A DNA stretch of 64,000 nt, taken from contig JADJVW010000004.1 of assembly GCA_016710365.1 (NCBI GenBank), forward strand, positions 62,001-126,000. The letters are read 5' to 3'. Source of the DNA: Candidatus Caldilinea saccharophila (GTDB lineage: Bacteria > Chloroflexota > Anaerolineae > Caldilineales > Caldilineaceae). Positions 28,273 to 39,811 of the stretch are shown in pieces (position 1 is the stretch's first letter; each line of letters starts with the position of its first letter). The notes under the pieces are model-generated. The model saw nothing but the letters and a program-made list of their open reading frames with translations. It was not told the DNA's origin and searched no databases. The translations under genes were made by a program, and so were the position numbers.

Positions 28273-29199
28273 TCAACCTTTACCCTTCTTCCACTGATAA
28301 ATCCGATCGATAGCCTCAAACCCTGCCGCCGGGTAAAGCGCCGCACTGGCGTCGTTGCCGCCGGTGGCAACGACGTGGGCGACCGTGGCGCCAAGCGCCT
28401 GCAGCAGCCGCTGCCCATGCAGCAGCAGCGACCTGGCCAGCCCACAGCGCCGGTGCGCCTGGTGCGCGCCGACCGGCTCAAAGACGCCGAAGCGATTGGC
28501 CTCGTCGTACCAGACGATGCAGTACGCCGCAAGGCTGCCATCCGCAGCGACGGCCAGCAAATCAAGCCCCTGGCGATAGGTGGGCGACGCCATCACACGA
28601 CGATGCTTCTCCACCGTCATGCGCGAGGGGTGAAAGGCCGAGCGATGCACCTCGACGCGCGCCTCGATCTCGCCTTCACCGGCAAAGGCGCGCAGTGTGA
28701 AGCCATCTGGCAGGTCAGGTGCGGGAATCGTTCGGCTCAAATCCGCCGTGTGCCAGGTGAGCGATTCTTCCGTGCGGTGGTATCCGTTTGCCTCTAGCAG
28801 CTTCACGCGCGTCGCATCTTGCGTCATCGACCACGTCGTGACGTGGGGTGCATCGTCGCCATCGGCTGCCGCCAGATGCACCTCGGCCCAATCCAGCATT
28901 GCCGCCTCAACCTCCCGATGCGCCGGATGCACGAGCAGGTCGGCGTTGTGGTGGCTCGGCCAGATAAAGCCGGCCAGCTCACCCTCCACAAACCACAGCG
29001 GCGCTTTGTTGATGTGCGCCGGGTCCGCGTGCGTCGACCGCCACCAGTCCAGGTCGCCGATCGTGCAATAGCCGCGCAGCAGCGGGTTCGCGCCGGCTAC
29101 GATCAGCAGGCCGCGCATCGCGGCATAATCTGTTTCATCCTGGAGCAATCGCTGAGTGATCAAAATCTGCGTCTCACAATGTTGCAAGCAGTTCGACAT
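28273..29199 (-). CDS. GNAT-family N-acetyltransferase (two GNAT halves)
   Basis: A roughly 308-residue acetyltransferase. The C-terminal half has the acetyl-CoA loop in GAHQAHRRCGLARSLL and ends with the strand ALYPAAGFEAIDR. The N-terminal half looks like a second, weaker GNAT fold (GELAGFIWPSHHNADLLVHPAHREVEAAML). The start is uncertain: ATG at 29199 overlaps the PIN gene end by 26 bases, and ATG at 29220 overlaps it further. No ribosome site decides it. It probably shares a transcript with the toxin-antitoxin genes upstream. Substrate unknown. Confidence 0.8.
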   Translation of the reverse strand: MSNCLQHCETQILITQRLLQDETDYAAMRGLLIVAGANPLLRGYCTIGDLDWWRSTHADPAHINKAPLWFVEGELAGFIWPSHHNADLLVHPAHREVEAAMLDWAEVHLAAADGDDAPHVTTWSMTQDATRVKLLEANGYHRTEESLTWHTADLSRTIPAPDLPDGFTLRAFAGEGEIEARVEVHRSAFHPSRMTVEKHRRVMASPTYRQGLDLLAVAADGSLAAYCIVWYDEANRFGVFEPVGAHQAHRRCGLARSLLLHGQRLLQALGATVAHVVATGGNDASAALYPAAGFEAIDRIYQWKKGKG

Positions 29200-29602
29200 C
29201 GATAGCAAGGGTTTGCGCATTGCGCGCTAACTGCTGATCCGCTGTTACCAACAGCGCCTGCTCCAATGCGGCCGCGGCAAGGTGCAATGCATCTGGTGCT
29301 TTCAGCGGCAGATCATAGCGCACGATATAGGTGTGGGCTTGACGATACACTGCACTGTCGAGATGCAGTGGGACATACAAGCCGCTGGCCAAATGGTTTG
29401 TAAAGAGCGCTGTCACTTGCATCACATCTACCAGCGATAAATCCCCGATGCGTTGACGCAGCGACAAGGCAGCGACAAACTCCGTTTGCGCCAACTCGCT
29501 GACAATGACGCTCGATGCTGTGAGAAGCCGCTGCTGCGCCAGCGTGCTCAACGCTTCGGGGAGGTAATAGGCAACCAGCACACTCGTATCGAGATAAATC
29601 AT
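29174..29602 (-). CDS. PIN-domain ribonuclease toxin (VapC-like)
   Basis: A 142-residue PIN protein. The acidic metal ligands are in place: YLDTSVLV (Asp 5), SELAQTEF (Glu near 37-42), KAPDALHLA (Asp near 105) and VTADQQLA (Asp near 121). VapC-type toxins cut RNA, often initiator tRNA, when free of their antitoxin. The gene begins 3 bases after a Phd/VapB-like antitoxin, the normal order and spacing. Its 3' end overlaps the GNAT gene. Confidence 0.9.
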   Translation of the reverse strand: MIYLDTSVLVAYYLPEALSTLAQQRLLTASSVIVSELAQTEFVAALSLRQRIGDLSLVDVMQVTALFTNHLASGLYVPLHLDSAVYRQAHTYIVRYDLPLKAPDALHLAAAALEQALLVTADQQLARNAQTLAIDVELLATL

Positions 29603-29605
29603 AGG

Positions 29606-29842
29606 CTAGTAACGCGCCGCGCGACGCTCAGCCACGACTGTTGCACTGACGTCTTCCCCTCTCAACTGGATCGACGCGCGAAATTCTGTGAGATCGGGAA
29701 ATTGTGGTGGCGTGCGGTCAGGCGGCGCCAGATGTGCAACCACTCTTCCCCGCCGGGTAATCATGATTTCTTCACCCGCTTCTACCCGGCTGATGTACTG
29801 CGCCAGTTGGTCGCGCAGTTCCTTGATGTTGACTTCGAGCAT
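29606..29842 (-). CDS. Phd/VapB-type antitoxin
   Basis: A 78-residue antitoxin with the Phd-type start MLEVNIKELRDQLAQYI, then EEIMITRRGRVVAHLAP, and a flexible C-terminal tail ending VVAERRAARY for toxin binding. ATG at 29842 is chosen because AAAGG stands 7 bases before it; an ATG at 29863 lacks one. It is followed at 3 bases by the PIN toxin. Two TGTACG words 13 bases apart (29886-29891 and 29899-29904) lie upstream and resemble the TGTACA cores of YefM-type operators. Confidence 0.88.
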   Translation of the reverse strand: MLEVNIKELRDQLAQYISRVEAGEEIMITRRGRVVAHLAPPDRTPPQFPDLTEFRASIQLRGEDVSATVVAERRAARY

Positions 29843-29914
29843 AAGCAGCCTTTCATTTTGCACGACGACGATACCCGGTAGGCATTGTACGGTTTGAGTG
29901 TACGCCTTGCCTGC

Positions 29915-30777
29915 TCACTCGCCAAACTCCGCGGCCAGCGCCCTGCGCATCACCTCCACCGGAGCGTCGTAACCGGTCCACATCTTGAATGCGATCGCAC
30001 CCTGGTAGACCAACATGCCCAGCCCGTCGATAGTGGCGGCGCCGCGTGCTGCGGCTTGGCGGAGAAAGGGTGTATTGGGCGGGTTAGGGATCACATCGCA
30101 CACGACCATGCCGGGGGTCACGCTGTCAAAATCGAGCTCCGGCGTGTCGTCTACGTTGGGATAGAGGCCGATCGAGGTAGCGTTGATCAGCAGATCGACG
30201 CCTTCCGGCACGCGATACATGTCTTGCCAGGCGACGAAATCGGCGCGCGCCGGCGTCTGTTCGTTGAGCAGCCGCGCCAGCATTTCGCCGCGTTCCACGC
30301 TGCGGTTTACGACAGTGATCTCACCGGCGCCGGCCAATGCCAGTTCCACGGCAATCGCCCGCGCCGCGCCGCCTGCCCCTAGCACGACCGCGTGCACGCC
30401 CGTGGCGTCGATGTCTGCATCGTCGCCCAACGCGCGCATAAAGCCCTTGCCGTCCGTGTTCTCGCCAACCAGCCGGTCGCCGTCGCGGCGCACAGTGTTC
30501 ACCGCGCCGATCACCTGCGCACTGGGCGCGATTTCGTCCAGACAGGAGAGGACAGCGCCTTATGCGGGATGGTCAGGTTGACGCCGCGGAAGTTGTTCAG
30601 CGCACGCATCCCCTGCACCGCGGCGGCCAGATGCTCTGCGGTCACCTCGAAGTTGAGATAGAGCCAGTTCAAGCCGAGCGCCTGAAACGCCGCGTTCTGC
30701 ATCACGCCGGTTGGATTTTCCGCCACGGGAAAGCCAAAGACGCCGACTATATCGGCCATATAGTTAGGTTCAGCCAT
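29915..30777 (-). CDS. aroE: Shikimate dehydrogenase, with one frameshift
   Basis: Reduces 3-dehydroshikimate to shikimate with NADPH in aromatic amino acid synthesis. The first part (VGVFGFPVAENPTGVMQNAAF through RGVNLTIPHKA) and the second part (MIGAVNTVRRDGDRLVGENTDGKGF, then LGAGGAARA and INATSIGLYP) are in different frames. The break is near 30553-30556; one more G (CTG-GTC) restores KALVLSCLDEIAPSAQVIGAVNT and a 287-residue protein. Substrate residues in NLTIPHK and ENTDG are intact. AGGAG precedes the ATG at 30777, close to the preceding Fe-S gene. Confidence 0.9.
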
Positions 30778-30792
30778 ATCTCCTACCCCTTG

Positions 30793-32099
30793 CTATTCGA
30801 TCACATCCGCTGATCCAGCGCCCACCCGCCGTGCGGCCTGCACTACGCCAGCCAGGTAGATCGACCGCAGCGGTGTGATCGCCAGTAGCGCCTGGGTGGG
30901 CGGCAATTTCTCGACTATCTGCACGACACGCGCCAGCGCTTGCGCACCTAGGCCTTCGACGTTGTCAAAAGCAGGTCGCCAAGCTTGCCACGCTCGACCG
31001 CCATCGTGACGACGCGCTCGAAGGTGGTCTCCGGCGGCAACACGCGTTGCGCGCGCTTCTGCAGCGTGAGCGCGCCTTTGCTGCATTGGCTGTAGCAGAC
31101 GCCACAGCCCAGACAGAGCTTTTCGTCGCGCACGACCCAACCGCGGCGCTTGCCATTCTGTTCGCCCGTCACCAGTTTGAGCGCGCCGACCGGACAGGCT
31201 TTGACGCATTTGCTGCACCCGGTGCAACGCGCCGGGTCAATGTTGGCTATGTAGTTCGAGGTCACAATGGCGTTGGTCAGCTCAAAGCGACGGATCGCGC
31301 TCATCATGCCGCAGCAGCAGCCACAACAGTTGCAGATATAACTGACGTTGCGCTGGACATTGTCGCCGGTCTGCGCCAGCCCTGCCTCTTTTGACTGCTC
31401 CAGGATCGCCATCGCTTCGCTGCCGGAGATGCGCTCGGCAATGCCACGCCGCGCCAGCGTTTCTGCGGCGCCGCCCAGCGTGAGGCAGGTGCGCTGTGGG
31501 CGGTCACAGGCGTGCTCTTGGTGTTCGGCATGATGGCGGCACGCACAGAGCGAGACAGCATGGGCGCGGGCGTGCTTGACGATAGTGCTGGCGCGCTCCC
31601 AATCGAGCACTTCGGTATGGTCGTCAGCGGGCAGCGCCTCCTCGCGCACCAGCGACCGGCCGATCTGCGTGTTGCCTGCAAAGACCGCACGCGCAAAGTC
31701 CTCGTTTTGAAACATGTACTGTTCGAACAGCGCCGACAACTCCTGCATCGGGGCGTCGGGACGCACGCGCATAAAGGTGAACTCAAAAAAGCCGATCACC
31801 ACTGGCGCCAGCGCCACATAACGCTGACCCTCGTGTTCGGCGTCAAAGACCAGTCCGCGTTCGGCCATCGTGGTGATCATGGCGTCGAGCGCGTCGGGCG
31901 CCATGCCCACTTTGCGCGCCAGCTTGGGCAGCGCCATAAAGCCGGTGGGGATCGCGCTGGCCAGCGCCGCCTCCTCTGGCCGGAAGAGCAGGCGCAGAAT
32001 CTGCTGCAACGCCGGCGCATCGGGCGCGCCGGTCACCTGGCGATCCAGCCGCTGCTGCAATAAACGGTAGGTCTTGGGATGATTCACAACGTGGCCCAT
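30793..32099 (-). CDS. 4Fe-4S protein with an N-terminal regulatory-type region, with one frameshift
   Basis: About 435 residues. The N-terminal third looks like a winged-helix/transition domain (LPKLARKVGMAPDALDAMITTMAERGLV). Two Cys-rich patches follow, CACRHHAEHQEHACDRPQRTC and CNCCGCCC, and then two ferredoxin clusters, CTGCSKCVKACPVGAL and CLGCGVCYSQCSKGAL. The frame breaks at 30967-30970 in an AAAA run; one more T on the coding strand turns GDLL into GDLLFDNVEGLG and adds the family-like helical tail ending AGSADVIE. Related Chloroflexota proteins are annotated only as 4Fe-4S binding. Its partner is unknown; aroE follows 16 bases later. Confidence 0.8.
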
Positions 32100-32129
32100 A
32101 CGCGCGCCTCCTTGGTAAGGCAGGGAATG

Positions 32130-32221
32130 ACACGCGGGTAACGCGGATCAAACGGAGTGGCGCGGAATTTTCACTTTTAATTTAATCCGCGTTTATCCGT
32201 TCCATCCGCGTTTTCCGCGTG
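32130..32221. repeat. Long imperfect inverted repeat
   Basis: The left part (CACGCGGGTAACGCGGATCA...) matches the complement of the right part (...ATCCGCGTTTTCCGCGTG) over about 38 bases with a few mismatches and an AT-rich loop. It fills the space between the Fe-S gene and the DUF4432 gene and touches the latter's stop. Likely a terminator or a dispersed hairpin repeat. Confidence 0.6.
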
Positions 32222-33307
32222 CTATTCGGCAAGAATACCCTCGATCTTTTCCTCCAGCGTGCGTGCGTCGTCGATGGTCAACACGCCCGCCACCATCGAA
32301 CACTTATACGTTGCGCCTGCATCGAGCATTTTGACATTGCCTTTTGTCTTCTCGACATGGTAGCCTTCCGGCTCGGCGGTCGAAGGAAGCACCATGCCGA
32401 GCGCATCTTGGTCAGGCGTCCGGCAGATCCAACGCACGCCTTTGTCGAGTTCGGTGGGACGATGGCTGAGATAGTCGGCGCTGCCGTCGGGATGAACCTG
32501 CATCGTGTGCGCCCAGCCGTCGCCATCGGCCAGATAGTCGATGAAAAAGACGATTTCCGGGTCGAAGGCCAGGCCTGGCTTGAGCACATTGTGCTTTTCT
32601 GGGTGCTCGCTCAATTCCTGGAGAAAAGGGGCAAATTCCGGGCCGGGGCGCACATGGGACGGAATGCTGGTGCGCACGCGCACCGTCGCCGGCGTGCAGT
32701 GCGCGCTGTAGACCAGCCGTCCATTGTCCACCGGGCGAAAGTTGGCGTGCGCCATATACATATATTCCATGGGCGTGCGTTTCAGATTGGTAAAGCTGAG
32801 GTCGATCGTGAAAAGCGACGACCCTGCATAGAGCTTGACCAGCGGTTCGGCCTGATAGTTGAAGCTAAAGGCGACCGTGTGCTGATAGCTGCCGCCCAGC
32901 CCGATGTAGCTGCCGCGCTCGTCCTTGCCGACTACCAGATAGGCGTCTTGATAGGGCGCGTTGGGCAATTCACCGTGCAGCGGGTGTGCGTCGCCGTCCG
33001 CGGGCACGCCCATCGCCGTAAAGCCGCAGTGCAGCAAAAAGCCACCGTAGGTTTCCAGATAGACGCGTGTGGCGCGCGGCTGGTCGAACATCGAGCGCAT
33101 CGTGAGATTGCGCCCGCGGAAACTGGCCGACCAGATCTGCTGGCCCTGGTAGGGCAGTAGCACCAGTTCGCCCAACTCGTTGCGCAGCCGGATCGCCGCT
33201 ACGCCACTTTCAAACCGGAACGCGCTCGCCTCCAGCGTATCGGATTCGAGTAGCAACTGCTCGCGTTCGCCAAACATCGATGGATTCAAATGAAAATAAG
33301 TTGTCAT
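32222..33307 (-). CDS. DUF4432 family protein (aldose-1-epimerase-like)
   Basis: A 361-residue protein of the galactose-mutarotase-like beta-sandwich superfamily. Typical features are LLPYQGQQIWSASF near residue 45, ETYGGFLLHCGFTAMG near 82, the HPLHGELPNAPYQ motif near 105, and EYMYMAHANFRP near 175. Such proteins probably interconvert sugar anomers or epimers and often sit in sugar catabolic operons, as here next to the kinase cluster. The ATG at 33307 begins the natural N-terminus MTTYFHLNPS; a longer frame to 33349 has no support. Substrate unknown. Confidence 0.82.
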   Translation of the reverse strand: MTTYFHLNPSMFGEREQLLLESDTLEASAFRFESGVAAIRLRNELGELVLLPYQGQQIWSASFRGRNLTMRSMFDQPRATRVYLETYGGFLLHCGFTAMGVPADGDAHPLHGELPNAPYQDAYLVVGKDERGSYIGLGGSYQHTVAFSFNYQAEPLVKLYAGSSLFTIDLSFTNLKRTPMEYMYMAHANFRPVDNGRLVYSAHCTPATVRVRTSIPSHVRPGPEFAPFLQELSEHPEKHNVLKPGLAFDPEIVFFIDYLADGDGWAHTMQVHPDGSADYLSHRPTELDKGVRWICRTPDQDALGMVLPSTAEPEGYHVEKTKGNVKMLDAGATYKCSMVAGVLTIDDARTLEEKIEGILAE

Positions 33308-33373
33308 AATGTTTTGGTGATTCCCATCATGGTAAATACGTACAATCAAGTAGAGCAGTCGTGCAATAACCCC

Positions 33374-33433
33374 GGATCGCGGACGTCTCGTCCGCCCGCG
33401 TAAAAAGCCAGGCGGACGAGACGTCCGCGATCC
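33374..33433. repeat. Perfect 23-bp inverted repeat
   Basis: Arms 33374-33396 (GGATCGCGGACGTCTCGTCC...) and 33411-33433 are perfect complements with a 14-base loop. It lies between the 3' end of the kinase operon and the DUF4432 gene. Confidence 0.8.
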
Positions 33434-33561
33434 ATTATTGGATCTTCATGCCATCCGCGACTCCTTTCCACTATCATTCACCGAAAAGCGATGAAACGCG
33501 TCCTGGACAACGCCATCCCGAGGGCTGTGCATTCCGAACGGGACAAAGCTTACTGTCCAGT

Positions 33562-34513
33562 CTACGGTTTCAACTGGGTAATGGTCAGGCGCTCGATCAT
33601 CTGGCGCACCGCAGGCTGCGCGTCGCAGGGCAGCTCGTCGGCGAGGGCGTAGACGGCGCCTGTCGCCACGCCCCAACAGGCCACTTCGGTGGTGGATTTT
33701 CCCTGCATCTGCGCCCAGACCAGCCCGCCGAGCAACGCATCGCCCGCGCCGACCGCGGTGCGGACGCGCAACGCTGGCGGACAACCATGCACCATCGTGA
33801 CGCCATCACTGTACACCAGCCCGTCCGCACCGAGTGAAAGCGCCACGCGTTGCGCGCCCGCAGCATGAAATGCCTCCACCGCGCTGCGCATCCGCCATCG
33901 ATTTGACCGATGCTCCGGTCAGGTCGCGCGCCTCCACAACGTTGGGCTTGACCAGATCGGGACGCGCGGCGCATCCACAACGCAGCGCCGCGCCGCTGGT
34001 GTCCAGAATGGCAACTGCACCGCTGGCATGAATCAGTTTGATCAGTTCGGCATAAAAAGCGCTGTCCAATCCAGGCGCCAGGCTGCCGGTCAGCACCCAG
34101 TGATCGCCAGGCGCCAGATGGCGGCGCACGCGCGCTAAGAATTCGGCTTGCGCGGCTTCCGACACCAGCGCGCCGGCCTGGTTCACCTTGATGTGCCGGT
34201 CTGTAGCCTGGTCGACCACCATCACGTTGGTGCGCGTCTCATCTTCAACCGGCACGAAGTCGGTGGGAATCCCTTCGGCCTCCAAGCCGGCGCGGATCGC
34301 CATGCCCGCAAAGCCGCCGATAAAGCCCAGCGCCATGCTGTTAGCGCCGAGTCGCTGCACCGCGCGCGAGACATTGAACCCCTTGCCGGCCCACACGCGG
34401 CGTGCACCGGTTGCGCGTAGCACTTCATCGAAAGCGATCGACGGCACATCGAGAAAAAGATCGATGGCCGGATTGACCGAAACGGTGAAAATGTTTAATG
34501 GCAGTGTGTTCAC
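33562..34513 (-). CDS. PfkB-family sugar (phosphate) kinase, 1-phosphofructokinase type, with one frameshift
   Basis: Phosphorylates a sugar or sugar phosphate. The first part has GKGFNVSRAVQRLG near residue 44 and KPNVVEARDLTG; the second has the catalytic GAGDALLGGL. They are in different frames, joined near 33892; dropping one C from CC gives a 316-residue protein, the usual length for fructose-1-phosphate or tagatose-6-phosphate kinases. GTG at 34513 overlaps the xylB-like stop (GTGA), so translation is coupled. It is the last of four consecutive kinase genes. A sugar phosphate made by one of the upstream kinases is a possible substrate. Confidence 0.85.
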
Positions 34514-36029
34514 GCGCGCACGTCCTCAAAATGACCGGCGTTGCGCTGGTACAACGCCTGAAATGCCGCCAGCCGTTCGCCATAAAAGGCGTGACGCGTG
34601 GCGTCGGGTTCGACCGCTGCGCCGTAACGCGCCCAGGTGCGTGCGGCGCCGGCGCGCCCTGGGCCGCGCCAAACGCACCGATCGCCGCGCCCGCCAGGAT
34701 GGCGGCGCCACCGGCGGATTGTTCGACCCGCCGCAGCGGGTGTACGGGCAGCCCGAAGACGTCCGCCACCACCTGCTGCCAGAAGCGACTGCGCGCGCCG
34801 CCGCCCGCCAGCACGATCTGCTGCGAATCGGCGCCCAATTCGTGCAGCACGCCATACGCGTTGTACGCGGCCAGTGTGACGCCTTCGACCACTGCGCGGA
34901 TCAGGCTGGCGCGCGTGTGACCTAACGTCAGGCCGTAGAATATGCCGCGCGCGGTGGGGTCCATGTAGGGCGTGCGCTCGCCGACCAGGTAGGGTAGAAA
35001 CAACAACCCGCCTGCGCCCGGCGTCTCTTTGGCGGCCAGCGCCATCATCGTATCGTAGGAGACCATCGAAGGATCGTCATAAAGCTGTTCGCGCAGCCAG
35101 CGCAGCGCCATGCCTGCCGCCAACATCGCCCCCATTTGATACCAGCCGCTGCGACCGCCCCCTGGCTCCAGCGCGCTGCAAAAGGTGTGGATGCGCCCGC
35201 ATGCATCGACGCGTACACTTTCGCACGGCTGGATCAACTGACCGCCAGTGCTGATCGTCAGCAGCAATTGATCGCTGTCCACCACGCCCGCGCCGAGCGC
35301 ACTGCACGCGGTGTCCGCCGCGCCGGTTGCGACCGGAATGCCGGACGGCAGCCCCCATGTGTGCGCTGCTTCCTCCTGCAGATAGCCGCTGATGGTGGCC
35401 GAAGGCCGCACCGTTGGGAGCTGCGCCCGCTGGATGTCGAGCGCTGCCAGCAGTTCATCCGACCAGTCGCGGCGATTTTCGTCCAGCAACAAGGCGCCGG
35501 CCGCGTCGCTGGGGTCGGTGGCGAACACGCCGGTCATGCGGAAGCGTAGATAATCCTTGGGCAGCAGCACCATCTTGACTCGCCGCCAAATGTCTGGCTC
35601 GTGCTGTTGGAGCCAACGCAGGGTCGCGGCCTGAAAGCCGGTCGCCACGGGGCTGCCGGTGATGGCGTAGAGGCGTGCGGCGCCGATGCTTTGCGTGATC
35701 TCGCGCACCTGCGCCGCGCTGCGTCGATCCGGCCAGATAATCGCGGGCGTCAGCGGTGCGTGTCGCTCATCCAGCAACACCGTGCCGTGCATCTGTCCCG
35801 ACAGGCCGATGGCGGCGATTTTGGCGTCGGGTGCGCGCGCCAGCACTTCGTGCACCGCGCCGGCTGTGGCGCGCCACCAGGCTTCGGGCGACTGTTCGGC
35901 GCGGTCGGGCAGTGGTTGTTGGATCGGATACTCGGCAAAAGCCGTCGCCACAACCTCGCCGCTGGTGGTCGTCAACAGCGCTTTGACGGCCGATGTGCCG
36001 AGATCGATGCCCAGCAAATGGATGGTCAT
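34510..36029 (-). CDS. xylB: Xylulokinase-like FGGY kinase, with one frameshift near the end
   Basis: Phosphorylates D-xylulose or a related ketose. LLGIDLGTSAVKALL starts the ATP domain, GLSGQMHGTVLLD near residue 78 is the xylulokinase signature, and GAADTACSALGAG and GGGARSRFWQQ follow. The open frame drifts after AFGAAQG; adding one G to the GGG run at 34657-34659 continues as RAGAARTWARYGAAVEP and ends in TGA at 34510. The restored 506-residue length is normal. That TGA overlaps the GTG of the next kinase, and the ATG at 36029 overlaps the previous kinase stop (ATGA). The neat overlaps argue that the frameshift is not biological. Confidence 0.92.
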
Positions 36030-37233
36030 GGTCGTAATGTTTCCGTTCTAAAGTCGGCAGGACTATGCCAGACCTGATGCGCCGCGTCCGTCTGCCAATC
36101 GTCAACGCTGATCTGTAATGGATGTTTGTCCCACACGTCGGCCAACCGAGACTGCACCGTTTTCCAAGCGGGCACGCCGCCAGTGGCGTCCGGGCTTTCC
36201 ACGCTGGCCGCCCCCACCGCGGTGGCGTCTAGGATCGCCTGTTCGACCGTTCTGCTATGCAGCAAGCTGGCCAGCAAGCCGGCGATGGTGCAGTCACCTG
36301 CGCCCGTGGCGCCGGCGACATTGACGACGAAGCAAGGCGTCAGCAATTCACGGCCCAGCCAACCGGCGGACAGCGGTGAGAGCAGCGCGCCGCCTGCTGC
36401 CAACCGCCCTGGGTCGGCGCTCGTGCGCAGATAAAGCCCCAGTTCGCCCAGCTTCAACGCCACCACCGCCGCGCCCAGCTCGAGCAGCCGCTGTGACAGA
36501 CCATGCAGCAACGTGGCGTCAGGCGTGCGTGCGGCTTCCCCGCGCTGGATGGCGTCGTAGTGGCGGCGGTCGAGCATAAAGAGCATTTCATCCAGGCTCG
36601 GTGCAAAGAGATCGACGTGCGGCAAGACGTTGGCGAGCACACGCTGCCAGTCGACGCGGCCTGCCTCTGAGGTCGGATCGGGCTGCGCCATGTCGAGCGA
36701 GGTGGTGACGCCTAGCGTGCGCACCGCACGCAGCAGCGTCGCCAATTCGGCGCCGTCATCCAGATACATGCGGCGCATGAGCGGTGGGTAGCCAAAGTGA
36801 AAGACCTTGGCCCTGCGCACCTGTTCCAGATCGACGTCGTTGGCGCCAAAGGTGTTGTTAGCGCCAGGGCAATGCAGAAAGATCCGATCCACGCCCGGCG
36901 GATTGATGACCAGCGTATACGACGAGTCAGCGTCGGGATCGACGATCATGCCTGCGGTGAGCGCCTCGTCGTAGCTGCGCACGACATCAAGAATGGCGCG
37001 GCCAAAGAGGTCCGGCCCGACCTTGCCCATCATGCGCACGGGGACGCCCAGCCGATGCAACGCGATGCCGGTGTTGGAAACGGCGCCACCCGTCGAGATC
37101 AGCGCCGGCCCAACCTGATTGAGGCTGCCAGGCTGAAAGATGGAAGCGAACGATGCGTCAGTCTGGCTCCAAGCTGGAATAATATCGACGCAGATGTGCC
37201 CTGCGACGACGATTTGAGGCTCAGTAGCGTTCA

Positions 37234-37234
<1 letters not shown>
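36026..37234 (-). CDS. PfkB-family carbohydrate kinase (ribokinase-like)
   Basis: A 402-residue ribokinase-like kinase, longer than the family norm (about 310) because of inserts around residues 190-230 and a C-terminal extension. It begins IVVAGHICVDIIPAW, has ISTGGAVSNTGIALHRLG near 49, and the catalytic GATGAGDCTIAGLLASLLHS near 318. The start ATG shares its A with the stop TGA of the FGGY gene (TGATG). The stop overlaps xylB. The sugar substrate is unknown. The extra segments could give it a different specificity from common ribokinases. Confidence 0.9.
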
Positions 37235-38766
<1,532 letters not shown>

Positions 38767-38785
38767 GAGATTATCCTTTGTCTGC

Positions 38786-38951
38786 GCGTAGGCGTCATGT
38801 TAAGGATGACGCCTACGCTGCGAGTGCAAGCCGAGTTTGCGTAGGTTGGTCGACTAGTACACACGGGCTAAAATACCTCATTGGTTGCCTGGTAGGGGCG
38901 CACCCCCGTGTGCGCCCGGAAGCCGGACAGGCACGGGGGCCTGTCCCTACC
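38786..38951. repeat. Two inverted repeats between kinase operon and ABC transporter
   Basis: A 13-base perfect hairpin joins 38786-38798 (GCGTAGGCGTCAT) with 38806-38818. Then 38891-38951 holds a compound palindrome with outer arms GGTAGGG/CCCTACC and inner hairpins GGGCGCAC/GTGCGCCC and ACAGGC/GCCTGT. The second also begins with a GTAG tetranucleotide, like the REP-like elements elsewhere in the window. Confidence 0.65.
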
Positions 38952-39007
38952 AAATCTACGGACAGAATTACGCCCACCTGGACTAGCCCATGCATCAAGG
39001 CAGCGTT

Positions 39008-39032
39008 TAAGTCACGCTACCAGCGTGACTTA
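39008..39032. terminator. Hairpin containing the stop codon of the ABC ATPase
   Basis: TAAGTCACGCT (39008-39018) pairs perfectly with AGCGTGACTTA (39022-39032) over a 3-base loop. The TAA stop of the ATPase gene is inside the right arm. Confidence 0.65.
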
Positions 39033-39811
39033 CGCGTGAGCAGGTTCGACCTCTTTTGCGCCTGTCATGATGGCAACGGCATCGGCCATCGAGTACTCAT
39101 CAGGTTTGATGACAGCGACGCGCCGGCCAAGTCGCTGGATGTGAATCCGGTCGGCCAGCTCGAACACCAACGGCATGTTGTGGCTGATCAAGATGACCGG
39201 CAAGCCGCGCGTGCGCACCTGGCGGATGAGTTCGACCACCATGCGCGACTCTTTGACGCCCAACGCCGCGGTCGGCTCGTCCATGATCACCACGTTCTGG
39301 GCAAAGGCTGCGCTGCGCGCCACCGCCACGCCTTGACGTTGGCCGCCAGAGAGCGTTCCCACCGGCTGGCTCATCGATTGGATGCCGATCTTCAGGTCCG
39401 ACATATAGCGGATCGTGTCGTCCATCATGCGCCGCTTATCAAGCATGTGGAAGAGTGAGCCTAGAAAGCCTGCGCGCCGGATTTCACGACCGAGAAAGAT
39501 ATTTTCCATGATGTTGAGCGCCGGCGCCACGGCCAGATCCTGGTAGACGGTCTCGATCCCCATGCGCCGCGCGTCCAACGGGTTATGAAAATGCACCAAC
39601 GCCCCGTTGAGATAGATTTCGCCTTCATCCGGGATCAGCGCGCCGGAGAGGGCTTTGATCAAGGTCGACTTGCCGGCGCCGTTGTCACCGATCACGGCGA
39701 GAATCTCACCGGCCAAGAGCTCGAAATCAGCGCCATCCAGGCCACCACGTGGCCAAAATGCTTGACAAGACCGCGGGCTTGTAGCACCGAATTTGACTGT
39801 AGATCGCTCAT
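39030..39811 (-). CDS. Sugar ABC transporter ATPase (single-domain, RbsA/FrcA type), with one frameshift
   Basis: Powers the importer formed with the next two genes. The frame starting at ATG 39811 reads MSDLQSNSVLQARGLVKHFGHVV and then breaks at 39740-39741; one more C in the GGCC run continues as ALDGADFELLAGEILAV. After that come Walker A GDNGAGKST, the LSGGQRQ signature, Walker B VVIMDEPTAALG and the switch His in LISHNM. The restored 260-residue length equals the single-ATPase form of ribose/fructose-type systems. The ATG overlaps the permease stop (ATGA). Confidence 0.92.

Noticed and set aside
33374..33433. Insertion-sequence terminal repeats
   Set aside because: The inverted arms are only 14 bases apart with no transposase between; a hairpin element fits better.
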